A DNA stretch of 51,434 nt. Origin: JAAYFT01 sp041655755. GTDB lineage: Bacteria; Bacillota; Clostridia; Tissierellales; Tissierellaceae. The notes below the pieces were generated by a model. The model saw nothing but the letters and a program-made list of their open reading frames with translations, did no database searches and was not told the DNA's origin. The stretch spans positions 1-51,434 of the forward strand of contig JBBAEY010000005.1 of the NCBI GenBank assembly GCA_041655755.1, in the 5' to 3' direction. Positions 17,729 to 25,063 of the stretch are shown here, piece by piece. Numbering within the stretch: position 1 is the stretch's first letter; every line of letters begins with the position of its first letter. The position numbers and the translations under genes are program-made.

Positions 17729-18775
17729 TTATTTAATTCCTTTAATCAAGTTAAAGTATTTATCAGAGTGAGTCTTGAAGAACTTTTCATATACTGGCTC
17801 CATCTTTTCTTCAAATAGAGTTTTGTCGGGTACTTCGTTGAACTCCATTCCCTTTGAAATTAGTTCTTCCTTTGCAGCAGCTTCTGCCTCTTTTTGCTCA
17901 ACTCCCAGCTTTTGTGCAGCCTCAAGAGCAGCTGTCCTAATCATTTCTTGATCCTCTGCACTCATGCCATTGAATAAATTAGAGTTCACCTGCATTCCGG
18001 CAAAAGCAAAGAAGTGACCAGTTTCTGACATGTATTTTTGTACTTCATCTATCTTATAGTCCCTAGTAGTGATTACGGTATTCTCATGGGCGTCAATGGT
18101 TTTTTGCTGTAAGGCCGTAAATACTTCTGCCCATGCCATTGCTTGAGTATTGGCACCTAGAGCCTTAAATGTATCTATATAAACTTCTGATTCTGCAACC
18201 CTTAGCTTTATTCCCTTTAGGTCATCCGGAGTATATACAGGTCCCTTAGAGCTGGTAACATGTCTGAAGCCCCTAGGCATATAGGCCAAGGTAGTCATAC
18301 CAACATCTTCAGTCAGAGCAAATAACTCTTGAGCAGCATCTGACACTAGAAATTTCTCTACATGATCCCAATCTCTAAATAAGTAAGGTAAATCTTGAAC
18401 TGCAAAGTCTGGAACAAATTGATTGATGTCTGAGGCAGTAACCACAGTAAAATCTACATTTCCAATTTGAAGAGATTCCATTAGCTCCCTATCTACTCCC
18501 AATTGTCCTGCAGGGTAAACATCTATTTCATATCTACCGCCAGATCTCTCTTCAACTAAACGTTTAAACTCATTAGCCAGATTGTCATAGGCTGTATCAG
18601 GAGCAGCAATATGCCCTAATTTAAATACCTTTGCCACGACGTCGCCGCTAGAAGTGTCTTCTGAACCGGAAGCTGCTGGTGCTGCTGGTACATTTTCATT
18701 CTTTGGTGCACATGCAGTTGCTAAAATGGATAATACTAAAATCAAACTCAATACTAAAATTCTTGACTTTTTCAT
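17729..18775 (-). CDS. dctP: TRAP transporter substrate-binding lipoprotein (DctP family)
   Basis: The 348-residue protein has a lipoprotein signal peptide ending LSILATAC (C22) and then a low-complexity linker. The mature part has DctP-family motifs: VYPAGQLGVDRELMESLQIGNVDF, the carboxylate-contact region PRGFRHVTSSKGPVYTPDDLKGIKLRV and AWAEVFTALQQKTIDAHEN. It binds an organic acid outside the cell and delivers it to DctQM. The nearby catabolic genes suggest a dienoate, an oxo-acid or a related carboxylate. It is the first gene of the operon, with AAAAGGAGAG before the ATG. Confidence 0.9.
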   Translation of the reverse strand: MKKSRILVLSLILVLSILATACAPKNENVPAAPAASGSEDTSSGDVVAKVFKLGHIAAPDTAYDNLANEFKRLVEERSGGRYEIDVYPAGQLGVDRELMESLQIGNVDFTVVTASDINQFVPDFAVQDLPYLFRDWDHVEKFLVSDAAQELFALTEDVGMTTLAYMPRGFRHVTSSKGPVYTPDDLKGIKLRVAESEVYIDTFKALGANTQAMAWAEVFTALQQKTIDAHENTVITTRDYKIDEVQKYMSETGHFFAFAGMQVNSNLFNGMSAEDQEMIRTAALEAAQKLGVEQKEAEAAAKEELISKGMEFNEVPDKTLFEEKMEPVYEKFFKTHSDKYFNLIKGIK

Positions 18776-18853
18776 TTTACACTCTCCTTTTGTTGTAATT
18801 TACGGATTTTAAATCAGGATAAAAGCTAGTCGATATATCATCCTCCTCCTATT

Positions 18854-18870
18854 GTTTGATATTATCAAAC
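18854..18870. promoter_or_regulatory. Perfect 17-bp palindrome, candidate IclR-type operator
   Basis: GTTTGATATTATCAAAC is a perfect palindrome about 80 bases before dctP. The half-site TATTATCAAAC nearly recurs as TATTGTCAAAC at 19748-19758, upstream of the iclR-type gene. Shared half-sites fit autoregulation plus control of the operon by the neighbouring regulator, which is inference. Confidence 0.5.
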
Positions 18871-18913
18871 CACGTTCTCATTTGCCTGTATTTTTTTGTG
18901 GGCATTTCGCCCA

Positions 18914-19672
18914 CTAAAATTTATAGCCTAATTCCTTTGAAATCTTTTTTGTGCTTTCCATTACTATTTCTCTTGCCTTCTCTATTTGCTTGTAGTTCAT
19001 CCTCATGGTAGGACCTGATACACTGATAGCATATACTGCCTTGCCAGTAGAGTCAAATATAGGTGCTGCCACACATGTTAGTCCAGCTGAGTTTTCCTCA
19101 TTATCCAAAGCGTAGCCTTGAAGCCTAATCTCTTCTAATTCCCTTAAAAGCTCTTCCTTGTCGGTTATTGTATTGGGGGTTAGCTGTACCAATTCATCTG
19201 GCAATGACTCGTATATCTCATCTACATCTTTAAAGGCCAACATAGCCTTGCCTACACCAGTACAATATGCAGGGTTCCTAGCCCCTATAGCTGAAATTAT
19301 CCTAATTGATTGGTTAGACTCCTTCTTGTCTATATATACTACTTCTTTCCCTTCCAAGGCAGCCAGGTGGACAGTCTCCTCCATGGTTGTGCACAATTCG
19401 TCGATTATGGGATGGGAGATTTGAATAATATCCATGGAATTTGCAACCCTCTCCCCTAATTCCATTAAGTACAAACCCAATCTATATTTTTGAGTTTCCT
19501 CGTCTTGATCTATTAGCCTGTGATATCTTAAGGTACTTATAATCCCGTGTACTGTACTCTTGTTTAAATCTAATTCCTCTGAAATCTCTGTCAACTTCAA
19601 TTCCTTACGTTCTTCAGAAAACAACTTTAATATCCTAATGGCCCTATCAATGGCCTGTACCTTTACAGTCAT
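18914..19672 (-). CDS. IclR family transcriptional regulator
   Basis: I start at ATG 19672 (MTVKVQAIDRAI), 8 bases after GAGAGG, and not at the longer upstream frame. The 252-residue protein has a winged helix N-terminus (about 5-70: AIRILKLFSEERKELKLTEISEEL ... NKSTVHGIISTLRYHRLI). Its effector-binding IclR domain includes ARNPAYCTGVGKAMLAF and GYALDNEENSAGLTCVAAPIFD. IclR proteins bind small catabolic acids. The gene lies directly upstream of and on the same strand as the TRAP/meta-cleavage operon, which it probably controls. Confidence 0.92.
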   Translation of the reverse strand: MTVKVQAIDRAIRILKLFSEERKELKLTEISEELDLNKSTVHGIISTLRYHRLIDQDEETQKYRLGLYLMELGERVANSMDIIQISHPIIDELCTTMEETVHLAALEGKEVVYIDKKESNQSIRIISAIGARNPAYCTGVGKAMLAFKDVDEIYESLPDELVQLTPNTITDKEELLRELEEIRLQGYALDNEENSAGLTCVAAPIFDSTGKAVYAISVSGPTMRMNYKQIEKAREIVMESTKKISKELGYKF

Positions 19673-19992
19673 AAAAGCAACCTCTCTTTTTTTATAATAA
19701 TAACATATCAAAACAGTAAAGTAAATAGATTTTTAAAATAATTTTGTATTGTCAAACGCAGTTTCTAAATGCTTTTGGCCTTTATGTTTCACTTCTTTTA
19801 CGAAAAAGAAACAAGAAGGACAACCCCACTGTTTCTACCTAGTCTATTTGTCTATTTTTACCGACATTCCTTGACATAATCTTCTGAAAAGTTTAAAATT
19901 AACAATAAGAACATTTTTCCACTTTTATGTGGTATTATATAGTATATATGTCAAAAACAACTTAAGTTCAATATATGGGGAGGGATGGAACA
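19673..19992. other. Divergent intergenic region with possible iclR promoter
   Basis: This gap of about 320 bases holds no gene that I can support. A TTGACA (minus strand, 19755-19750) is a possible -35 for the iclR gene, but no clean -10 follows at 16-18 bases. Rightward, GTATTATATAGTATATATG near 19930-19949 is AT-rich and could hold the promoter of the coiled-coil gene. Confidence 0.4.
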
Positions 19993-20724
19993 GTGGTCAA
20001 TGAGAACGGCAAAAAAAAAGGACTAGCCTGGCTAAAATCCAGCTTTTTCAGTCAAAATCCCACAGAAGAAGATAATGTGGAAAAGGAAGAAATTCTGAAT
20101 GAGGAGAGATCTATTGCTATGAAAGAAAATGAACAAGTTGCAGCACAAAATAATAATATATTTGCAAAGGACAACCAGGATAAAATAATCCTAGACCTTA
20201 TCGTACCCTTGGAAAATCTGATTAAGGACAGGCAGTTGATCCAATACAGAAACAAGGGACTAGAAGAGCAATTATATGTAGCAAACGAAACCATGAACCG
20301 CATGAAGCAGGACCTAGTAAAAAAAGACCAGCAACTGCAGGAAAAGAATAAGGAAATAAGAAACTTGGAGACTAATTTAACAAGCAAGCAAATGAGCTAT
20401 GACCAATTGCTAGAAGACTACAAGGAATATCAAAGTACATCCAATATGGAATACGAGAGTATCTCCAATCAACTCAGTGCAGAAATCACCAAGTACAATA
20501 AACTAAGCGAAGAAACAAAAAATAATCAATACCAAAATATATTGAAGATAAGTGAACTTGAAGAAAAGGTACGTGGCCTAGAAATAGAAAACCAGCAAAA
20601 CATAGAAAAATATCAGAGAATCTTCGAAGAAAAAGCGGAATTAATAAAAACCATAAACGACTTTACCCAGAGAATGACATTTTCTTTCTCACCAAAAGCA
20701 GTTGACTCATCTGAAACAGAATAA
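19993..20724 (+). CDS. Coiled-coil protein of unknown function
   Basis: The start is probably GTG 19993 (VNENGKKKGLAWLKSSFF), because GGGGAGGG lies 8 bases upstream and overlaps the earlier ATG. The 243-residue product has no signal peptide. From about residue 70 to 225 it is nearly all charged heptad-like sequence (NKGLEEQLYVANETMNRMKQDLVKKDQQLQEKNKEIR), so it should form a long coiled coil. The N-terminus is basic and carries a hydrophobic patch (GLAWLKSSFF). It is followed after 35 bases by the deacetylase gene on the same strand, so the two are probably co-transcribed. I do not recognise a family. Confidence 0.7.
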   Translation: MVNENGKKKGLAWLKSSFFSQNPTEEDNVEKEEILNEERSIAMKENEQVAAQNNNIFAKDNQDKIILDLIVPLENLIKDRQLIQYRNKGLEEQLYVANETMNRMKQDLVKKDQQLQEKNKEIRNLETNLTSKQMSYDQLLEDYKEYQSTSNMEYESISNQLSAEITKYNKLSEETKNNQYQNILKISELEEKVRGLEIENQQNIEKYQRIFEEKAELIKTINDFTQRMTFSFSPKAVDSSETE

Positions 20725-20759
20725 AAAACAAGGTCCTAGTCTGGAAAGGGGGGTCAATC

Positions 20760-22052
20760 ATGCCAGATTATCCAGGAAAATTATTAGAATTAAAGGGTAT
20801 TGAACATATATCAAATGACCATTATTTGCATATTAGGCTGCATCATCAGCAAGATTTTGACATACTGTGGAAGGTTGATGAATTTACAGCAGACAACATA
20901 AAGACCATATTCAAGGAGGATAGCCCTTACAGGTATAGATTATCCTTTTCAAAGTCTAAGGAAACTCAGCAAGACCAATATTTGGGCATATTAACACAGA
21001 CATTTCGGGATAAGAGCGAGCAGTTTTTCTTCTCTTGCTCATTGGAATATATGGACGATTTAAACCATATTAGAAAATGCGAAAATATAGTTGACCTGAA
21101 CGAGACAAGATTTAGAAATATTGACCTATCTCCACTAAAGAATGCTGCACTGGGAGAAAAACAAGTTGCTACTCCCAAGATACCGAGGAAAAGAAATTAT
21201 AAGATTGCCTATTATTCCATAGCACTTTTTGCCTTGGTAGGACTAATATTCTGGAAACAATTTCTTCCAATTGGCAGCAAGGCCAGCATTAATGAAGAAG
21301 TTTCAGCCCAATCAGCCGATCCAATAGAATTATCCACTTTTGAAGAAGATCCTGCTGATATAAGTCCAAAGGAAGATAGATTAGAGGAAACCGAGGACCT
21401 AGATACTGATATGGTGGAAGATGAAGTTATAGAGGAAATAGAAGAAATCTATGTAGACAAGGATATACCCTTTTTAGAATTGGAAAAACTAAAGACTTAC
21501 GAAATACCCAAGGGAATGGTAGCAATTACATTTGATGACGGCCCATCCATTTACTCTAAAAGGATTGTAGATACATTAAATGAATACCAAATCGGGGCCA
21601 CATTTTTTACCATAGGTAGAAATGTAAAAAAATATCCAGATGAATTAAAATATATTCACGATAATGGGTATTCCATAGGCAGCCACACCATGAACCACGT
21701 AAATCTAGCTAAATCCTCCCAGGACAAGCAGGAGGAGGAAGTAAACTCTTCAATGGATTTGCTCAGGGAAATTACAGGTGTAGACCACATATTGATTAGA
21801 CCGCCCTATGGCTCTTTTAACAAGGGATTTGAAAGATTAATAGAGGAAAACCAATATAAAATTGTGCTTTGGAACAACGATCCAGAGGATTGGAAGGTAC
21901 AAAACGCAGATAAAATATTTCATCATATTAAAAATACAAGGTCTTCCGGAGCCATTATACTGCTCCATGAGACAAAGCCCGTTGCCGATGCCCTGCCAAG
22001 GATAATAGAATATCTACAGGGATTGGAACTGGAAATAGTGAGTTTAAAATAG
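20760..22052 (+). CDS. Membrane-anchored polysaccharide deacetylase (NodB domain)
   Basis: The 430-residue protein has an unusual cytoplasmic N-terminal domain (about 1-145, unrecognised) and one membrane helix (about 151-168, YYSIALFALVGLIFWKQF). A long acidic linker follows, then a NodB domain from about residue 250. NodB motifs are intact: MVAITFDDGPS with the catalytic aspartates, SHTMNHVNL with the metal histidines, RPPYGSFN and the C-terminal ILLHET. Such enzymes remove acetyl groups from peptidoglycan or chitin-like polymers outside the cell. The start is supported by GGAAAGGGGGG upstream. The N-terminal domain may link it to the coiled-coil partner, which is inference. Confidence 0.88.
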   Translation: MPDYPGKLLELKGIEHISNDHYLHIRLHHQQDFDILWKVDEFTADNIKTIFKEDSPYRYRLSFSKSKETQQDQYLGILTQTFRDKSEQFFFSCSLEYMDDLNHIRKCENIVDLNETRFRNIDLSPLKNAALGEKQVATPKIPRKRNYKIAYYSIALFALVGLIFWKQFLPIGSKASINEEVSAQSADPIELSTFEEDPADISPKEDRLEETEDLDTDMVEDEVIEEIEEIYVDKDIPFLELEKLKTYEIPKGMVAITFDDGPSIYSKRIVDTLNEYQIGATFFTIGRNVKKYPDELKYIHDNGYSIGSHTMNHVNLAKSSQDKQEEEVNSSMDLLREITGVDHILIRPPYGSFNKGFERLIEENQYKIVLWNNDPEDWKVQNADKIFHHIKNTRSSGAIILLHETKPVADALPRIIEYLQGLELEIVSLK

Positions 22053-22070
22053 GGACCTAGGTCCCTATTT
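22047..22070. terminator. Bidirectional terminator between deacetylase and selenoprotein
   Basis: AAATAGGGACC / GGTCCCTATTT is a perfect stem centred on TA, with T-runs on both sides. It contains the stops of both convergent genes. Confidence 0.8.
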
Positions 22071-22361
22071 TATTTTGAGTCCAAGTACATCGAACTCCTT
22101 ATATGCAAGATCAGATGAAAACCTTGCCTTGTCGATTAATATGGTATCCTTTTTGAGCTCTGCATCCTTGTAGAGATAAACCTTGATACCATCTACTTCA
22201 AATAAATTATATTCATCTAGAGCCTCCGGCTCCCTAAGCCTAACAAATACCTCAGGCAAAGGACTTCAGCAACTGCTGACTGCTTCTAAATATATGGTCA
22301 TAGTATCTTTTCTCATCATTCGTAGATATTCCCTAGCTCCATCCTTAATGATAATATTCAA
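22065..22361 (-). CDS. CC/Se-motif family selenoprotein (in-frame UGA read as Sec)
   Basis: A conventional search gives only a 64-residue frame from 22259. The frame actually continues upstream through a single TGA (22266-22268) with no other stop. The full product from TTG 22361 (AAAGGTGG 8 bases before it) is about 98 residues. It begins MNIIIKDGAREYLRMMRKDT, then TMTIYLEAVSSC-U-SPLPEVF, and ends in FEVDGIKVYLYKDAEL...FDVLGLKIK. This matches the small CC/Se-motif family, where a Cys-Cys or Cys-Sec pair sits about 30 residues in; here C31-U32. A hairpin right after the TGA fits a bacterial SECIS. The family is probably redox-active, and its exact role is unknown. The SelA/SelB/SelC machinery is not in the window. 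GTG 22373 is an alternative start. Confidence 0.85.
22232..22262 (-). promoter_or_regulatory. Candidate bacterial SECIS element
   Basis: On the minus strand, 8 bases after the TGA, GCCTGA pairs with TTAGGC (one G-U) around the loop GGTATTTG. A lower CCT/AGG helix lies beyond a UU/UU internal loop. A short stem with GGU in the apical loop just after the UGA is the bacterial SECIS layout. It lies wholly inside the coding sequence, as expected. Confidence 0.65.
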
Positions 22362-22422
22362 GCCTTTCGCCACCTTTCCCTATAGTTATAGACATATGAT
22401 ATTGAAAAAATTAAGTTCCAGT

Positions 22423-22526
22423 AAAATAATAGATTTATTTTACCCTAATTATATACCCATTATATTTTAAGAATAAATCAAAGTAAACTGTAAATATCTC
22501 TAAACTTATGACTTGCCGCAAGTCCT
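22423..22526. repeat. 104-bp direct repeat, copy 1
   Basis: It is identical to 23861-23964 except for one base (C at 22517, A at 23955), and both copies run in the same direction. It ends in a short palindrome GACTTGC-N-GCAAGTC and carries a leftward promoter. The two copies bracket the PIN toxin/antitoxin islet. Copy 1 lies in the upstream region of the selenoprotein gene. Confidence 0.95.
22459..22487 (-). promoter_or_regulatory. Leftward promoter in repeat copy 1 (selenoprotein)
   Basis: The minus strand reads TTTACT (22487-22482), a 17-base spacer and TATAAT (22464-22459). It points at the selenoprotein gene about 100 bases away. The same promoter is present in copy 2 (23897-23925), where it points at the PIN gene. 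Confidence 0.65.
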
Positions 22527-22559
22527 CATATACGCTTTTTCTTTATTATACATATTTTA

Positions 22560-22829
22560 TCAAAGGATTTCCATTATATTACTTTTCGTCAGATTTAAAT
22601 TTTCAGCTTTTCTTGCTATCGTATCAATAGAAATCTGCCCTTTATCATCACCAAACTCTACATTTATATTGATATGTGTATCTGCTTTTTTGTGGGACAA
22701 TGAAACAACCGTCTCAGCGTGCCTTGAGAGGTCAATTAAGATGTTGTAGGGAGATAGTACACCCTTAGCGGAAGATACATTTCCAAGTTTTATAGTTATT
22801 ATTCTATTTATATTTTTATATTTAAAATC
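22560..22829 (-). pseudogene. Start-less coding remnant inside the islet
   Basis: An open stretch of 89 codons between stops (ITIKLGNVSSAKGVLSPYNI ... DLSRHAETVVSLSHKKADTH) ends at TGA 22560. It has protein-like composition but no ATG, GTG or TTG start near its beginning and no ribosome site. I do not recognise the family. It may be the tail of a gene truncated during formation of the islet. Confidence 0.4.
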
Positions 22830-22848
22830 TTACCAAATTATAAACAGT

Positions 22849-22887
22849 AAAACCTTCAAATCTACTCTTGGTTTTCTTGAAGGTTTT
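22849..22887 (-). terminator. Terminator of the PIN toxin/antitoxin pair
   Basis: AAAACCTTCAA pairs with TTGAAGGTTTT (11 bp, 17-base loop). On the minus strand it lies 65 bases after the antitoxin stop. Confidence 0.65.
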
Positions 22888-22952
22888 GATCAATATAATT
22901 TTCAGACTATCTATTCCTTTGTTCCGATATACAAACTACCCCTAGATACCAT

Positions 22953-23177
22953 TTATTCCATGTTTCCCCAATGTTCTTTTGCATTATCAAATATTTCATC
23001 TAAGGATATTCCATCAAATATTTCATCCTCTAGTTTCAAATAATCTTCTTTGCTTATTCCTTCGGAGTGGCGTATAAATCGTAAAAAACCAGAATATCCT
23101 AGTTCCTTTATCAAAGCCCTAGAGCCTTTTTCTATTATTTCTTTATCTGTAAATTTGCTTTTCTCATTCGATAACAT
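22953..23177 (-). CDS. Probable antitoxin partner of the PIN protein
   Basis: The 74-residue protein starts at ATG 23177, 9 bases after AGGAGA inside the end of the PIN gene. It is acidic and helical (KEIIEKGSRALIKELGYSGFLRFIRHSEGISKEDYLKLEDEIFDGISLDEIF). The LGYSGFLRFIRHSE ... DYLKLED pattern resembles small proteins often encoded next to PIN-domain toxins. The reading frame overlaps the PIN gene by 14 bases, so the two are translationally coupled. The order toxin then antitoxin is less common. An antitoxin role is inferred from context. Confidence 0.65.
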   Translation of the reverse strand: MLSNEKSKFTDKEIIEKGSRALIKELGYSGFLRFIRHSEGISKEDYLKLEDEIFDGISLDEIFDNAKEHWGNME

Positions 23178-23640
23178 CAATATCCATCTCCTTTCTAAGA
23201 AAATCTATAGGATTATATAGTTTAATATCTTTAATTATATCAATTAAATTCTCTCTATTTCTTTCTATTGTCTTTATAAATCTATCATCACAGGTTATAA
23301 AATAGTTACAATTACCATATATTGCTGAGGCTAGATGCAAGGCATCCTTATTTTTAGTATTTGACTTTTTAACTATATCTTTAGCTATTTCTTTGATTCT
23401 ATCATTAGGTTCTATTACCTGGCTAGATATACTCGAAATAGCTTTAATATTGAGTTTTCTCTCTATAAAAGGGTTCATACTATTTTCATACTCCAAAATA
23501 AATGACCATACTAACTCATATTTTCCTTTTTCGATTAATTCAAATAAAATGTCTACAGCCATAGATTCAAATCTTATTCTCATCTGTGTTTGGTCATCAA
23601 ACATTCTATTATATATATTCATATCAAAATATATCTTCAT
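23164..23640 (-). CDS. PIN-domain ribonuclease (VapC-like toxin)
   Basis: The 158-residue protein begins MKIYFDMNIYNRMF with the first PIN aspartate (D6). Conserved acidic residues follow in ILEYENSMN, then NKDALHLASAIYGNCNYFITCDDRFIKTI, which is the typical PIN C-terminal active-site block (K-D-A-L-H-L-A ... T-x-D-D-R-F). PIN toxins cut tRNA or mRNA. The gene overlaps the small downstream gene and lies between the two 104-bp repeats. Base composition is more AT-rich than the housekeeping genes to the left, in keeping with horizontal arrival. Confidence 0.82.
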   Translation of the reverse strand: MKIYFDMNIYNRMFDDQTQMRIRFESMAVDILFELIEKGKYELVWSFILEYENSMNPFIERKLNIKAISSISSQVIEPNDRIKEIAKDIVKKSNTKNKDALHLASAIYGNCNYFITCDDRFIKTIERNRENLIDIIKDIKLYNPIDFLRKEMDIDVIE

Positions 23641-23860
23641 CTGCTCACCTCAGGCCACATCTATTCTATGTTTATTATACCATGAAATGCTATCTTTTTT
23701 TTATAAGTTTTGTAAAATCTTCATCATATATTTTCTGGTCATTAAAATCGCCTTCTGATTTTATTGTACCATGTTAAATAAAAATCTGTCCTAATTAGTA
23801 TAGCTCATCCAACTATTTAAGGATATCAAATCTTATTTGTTCAAACTTATCTTTAATATC

Positions 23861-23964
23861 AAAATAATAGATTTATTTTACCCTAATTATATACCCATTA
23901 TATTTTAAGAATAAATCAAAGTAAACTGTAAATATCTCTAAACTTATGACTTGCAGCAAGTCCT
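23861..23964. repeat. 104-bp direct repeat, copy 2
   Basis: It differs from copy 1 at one base. It lies directly upstream of the rightward gene at 24059 and would drive the PIN/antitoxin pair leftward through its copy of the promoter. The gap from 23641 to 24058 otherwise holds nothing that I can support. Confidence 0.95.
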
Positions 23965-23981
23965 TAATTTTTTCCTATCCC

Positions 23982-24010
23982 TTGATTTTGAATTTATGTT
24001 CTGCTATTAT
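23982..24010 (+). promoter_or_regulatory. Promoter of the gene at 24059
   Basis: TTGATT, a 17-base spacer and TATTAT give a good sigma-A-type promoter about 50 bases before the TTG start. It lies just outside the repeat. Confidence 0.65.
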
Positions 24011-24058
24011 AAATATATACCGTTACAGAACTGGTGTTCTAAGAAGGAGATGATATAA

Positions 24059-24631
24059 TTGGAAGAAGTATTTAAGGAAGGTTTAGTAGCCATTATCCCC
24101 AAATACATAGAGCAAAAGGGGAACTGCACTGTCCTATACGGAGCAAAATCCGGACCAAGGCTATTGGAAAAATCAATTAAGACTACAATTAGGCTAGTGG
24201 GCAAATACTATATGATAGATCTCAGTGAAGTAAAGAAAAGATATAAAAGTATAATATTGACATCAAATTTGATGCCCATACCCCTCAGCAAACAAGATAT
24301 ACTAATACCTGTAAAAACAAGAAAACCCATGGTCAAGAACGATGGGGCCTTTGGTTATGTGAATATCAGATATATCAAGGGAATTAAAAAATTTGCCGGC
24401 AGCACAAATATCCTGCTACAAAATGGAATCTCAATAGAATGTCTATGCAACCCAAGAACCTGGGAGAAACATTTGAGAAATGGGCGCATAATGAGCCGCT
24501 GCTATGAAGAAAGAGTCATGGGAGTAGCCGAAGAGCAAGAGAGATACAAGGCCTGTATTCCCGCATCAAAAGCTGATATTGCAATGGTACTCAGGGAGAT
24601 TAAAGAACAATATAAAGGACAAGGGATTTAA
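24059..24631 (+). CDS. Conserved-looking hypothetical protein, possibly ComK-like
   Basis: It starts with TTG 24059 after AAGGAGATGAT. The 190-residue soluble protein has an N-terminal part (EGLVAIIPKYIEQKGNCTVLYG) and a middle region (MPIPLSKQDILIPVKTRKPMVKNDGAFGYVN). Its C-terminal part (STNILLQNGISIECLCNPRTWEKHLRNG) is reminiscent of DNA-binding beta-rich domains. Length and the P-I-x-I/P-V-K-T-R pattern vaguely recall ComK, but I cannot confirm it. It lies between two conflict modules and appears to be the resident gene. It ends in a terminator shared with the SecB-like gene. Confidence 0.6.
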   Translation: MEEVFKEGLVAIIPKYIEQKGNCTVLYGAKSGPRLLEKSIKTTIRLVGKYYMIDLSEVKKRYKSIILTSNLMPIPLSKQDILIPVKTRKPMVKNDGAFGYVNIRYIKGIKKFAGSTNILLQNGISIECLCNPRTWEKHLRNGRIMSRCYEERVMGVAEEQERYKACIPASKADIAMVLREIKEQYKGQGI

Positions 24632-24643
24632 CCCTTGTCTTTA
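24615..24643. terminator. Bidirectional terminator, copy 1 of a 25-nt repeated hairpin
   Basis: GACAAGGG / CCCTTGTC encloses ATTTAA and contains the stop codon of the rightward gene. Its 25 bases (24615-24639) recur exactly at 26272-26296 in the same orientation, so the pair brackets the ART/SecB module. Confidence 0.85.
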
Positions 24644-25060
24644 TGATTCATTTTCTGCTTTTAACATATTAACTACATTTATTGGTGGTAGTATGAGTGG
24701 TTGAACATTGGCATTTGCAGTATAGGTTGATATTAAAGATCTAACATAGGGAAAAAGTATGGCTATTGAATTTATCTTCGCATACCTTTCAATATTCTTT
24801 ATATTATCCTCATCAATTTCAAATATCCCAGTCAAGCTTACTTTCATAGAGAATGGATAATTATTACTAACAGCATCTTTAAAAATAACTGTTGTCAATG
24901 TAACATAGAAGGTATTGTCCCCATTCCCACTATATTCAATTTCATGTGATATGGAAAAATCAATTTTAACAGTTCTTTCCTCAAAAGATTCATTATTATA
25001 GAATTCTATCTCATTTACATAATAATCAATAAATCTGAGGGCGCTTTTCTTAGTGTCCAT
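24641..25060 (-). CDS. SecB-like chaperone (toxin-antitoxin-chaperone type)
   Basis: The 139-residue protein matches the SecB fold. Its end (YAKINSIAILFPYVRSLISTYTANANVQPLILPPINVVNML) follows the SecB consensus LFPYaRe.Is....g...l.LpPinf. Bacillota generally lack the export chaperone SecB. Solitary SecB-like proteins next to a toxin and a small antitoxin are chaperones of TAC modules, where they fold and protect the antitoxin. It is the third gene of a leftward ART-small protein-SecB operon, 3 bases after the second gene, with AGGGCGG as ribosome site. Confidence 0.82.
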   Translation of the reverse strand: MDTKKSALRFIDYYVNEIEFYNNESFEERTVKIDFSISHEIEYSGNGDNTFYVTLTTVIFKDAVSNNYPFSMKVSLTGIFEIDEDNIKNIERYAKINSIAILFPYVRSLISTYTANANVQPLILPPINVVNMLKAENES

Positions 25061-25063
25061 ATA

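Noticed and set aside
18800..18841. Ten-codon leader frame (MIYRLAFILI) after AGGAGGAGG upstream of dctP
   Set aside because: It is intriguing but too short to support, with no sign of attenuation structures.
18898..18914. GTGGGC/GCCCAC hairpin after the IclR-type gene taken as terminator
   Set aside because: On the needed strand it is followed by A, not T, so it is not a canonical terminator.
22423..23964. Islet considered as an insertion sequence
   Set aside because: There is no transposase and the flanking repeats are direct and 104 bp long, with no terminal inverted repeats.
24059..24631. Naming the gene comK
   Set aside because: The resemblance is limited to length and a short proline/lysine pattern; profile search would be decisive.
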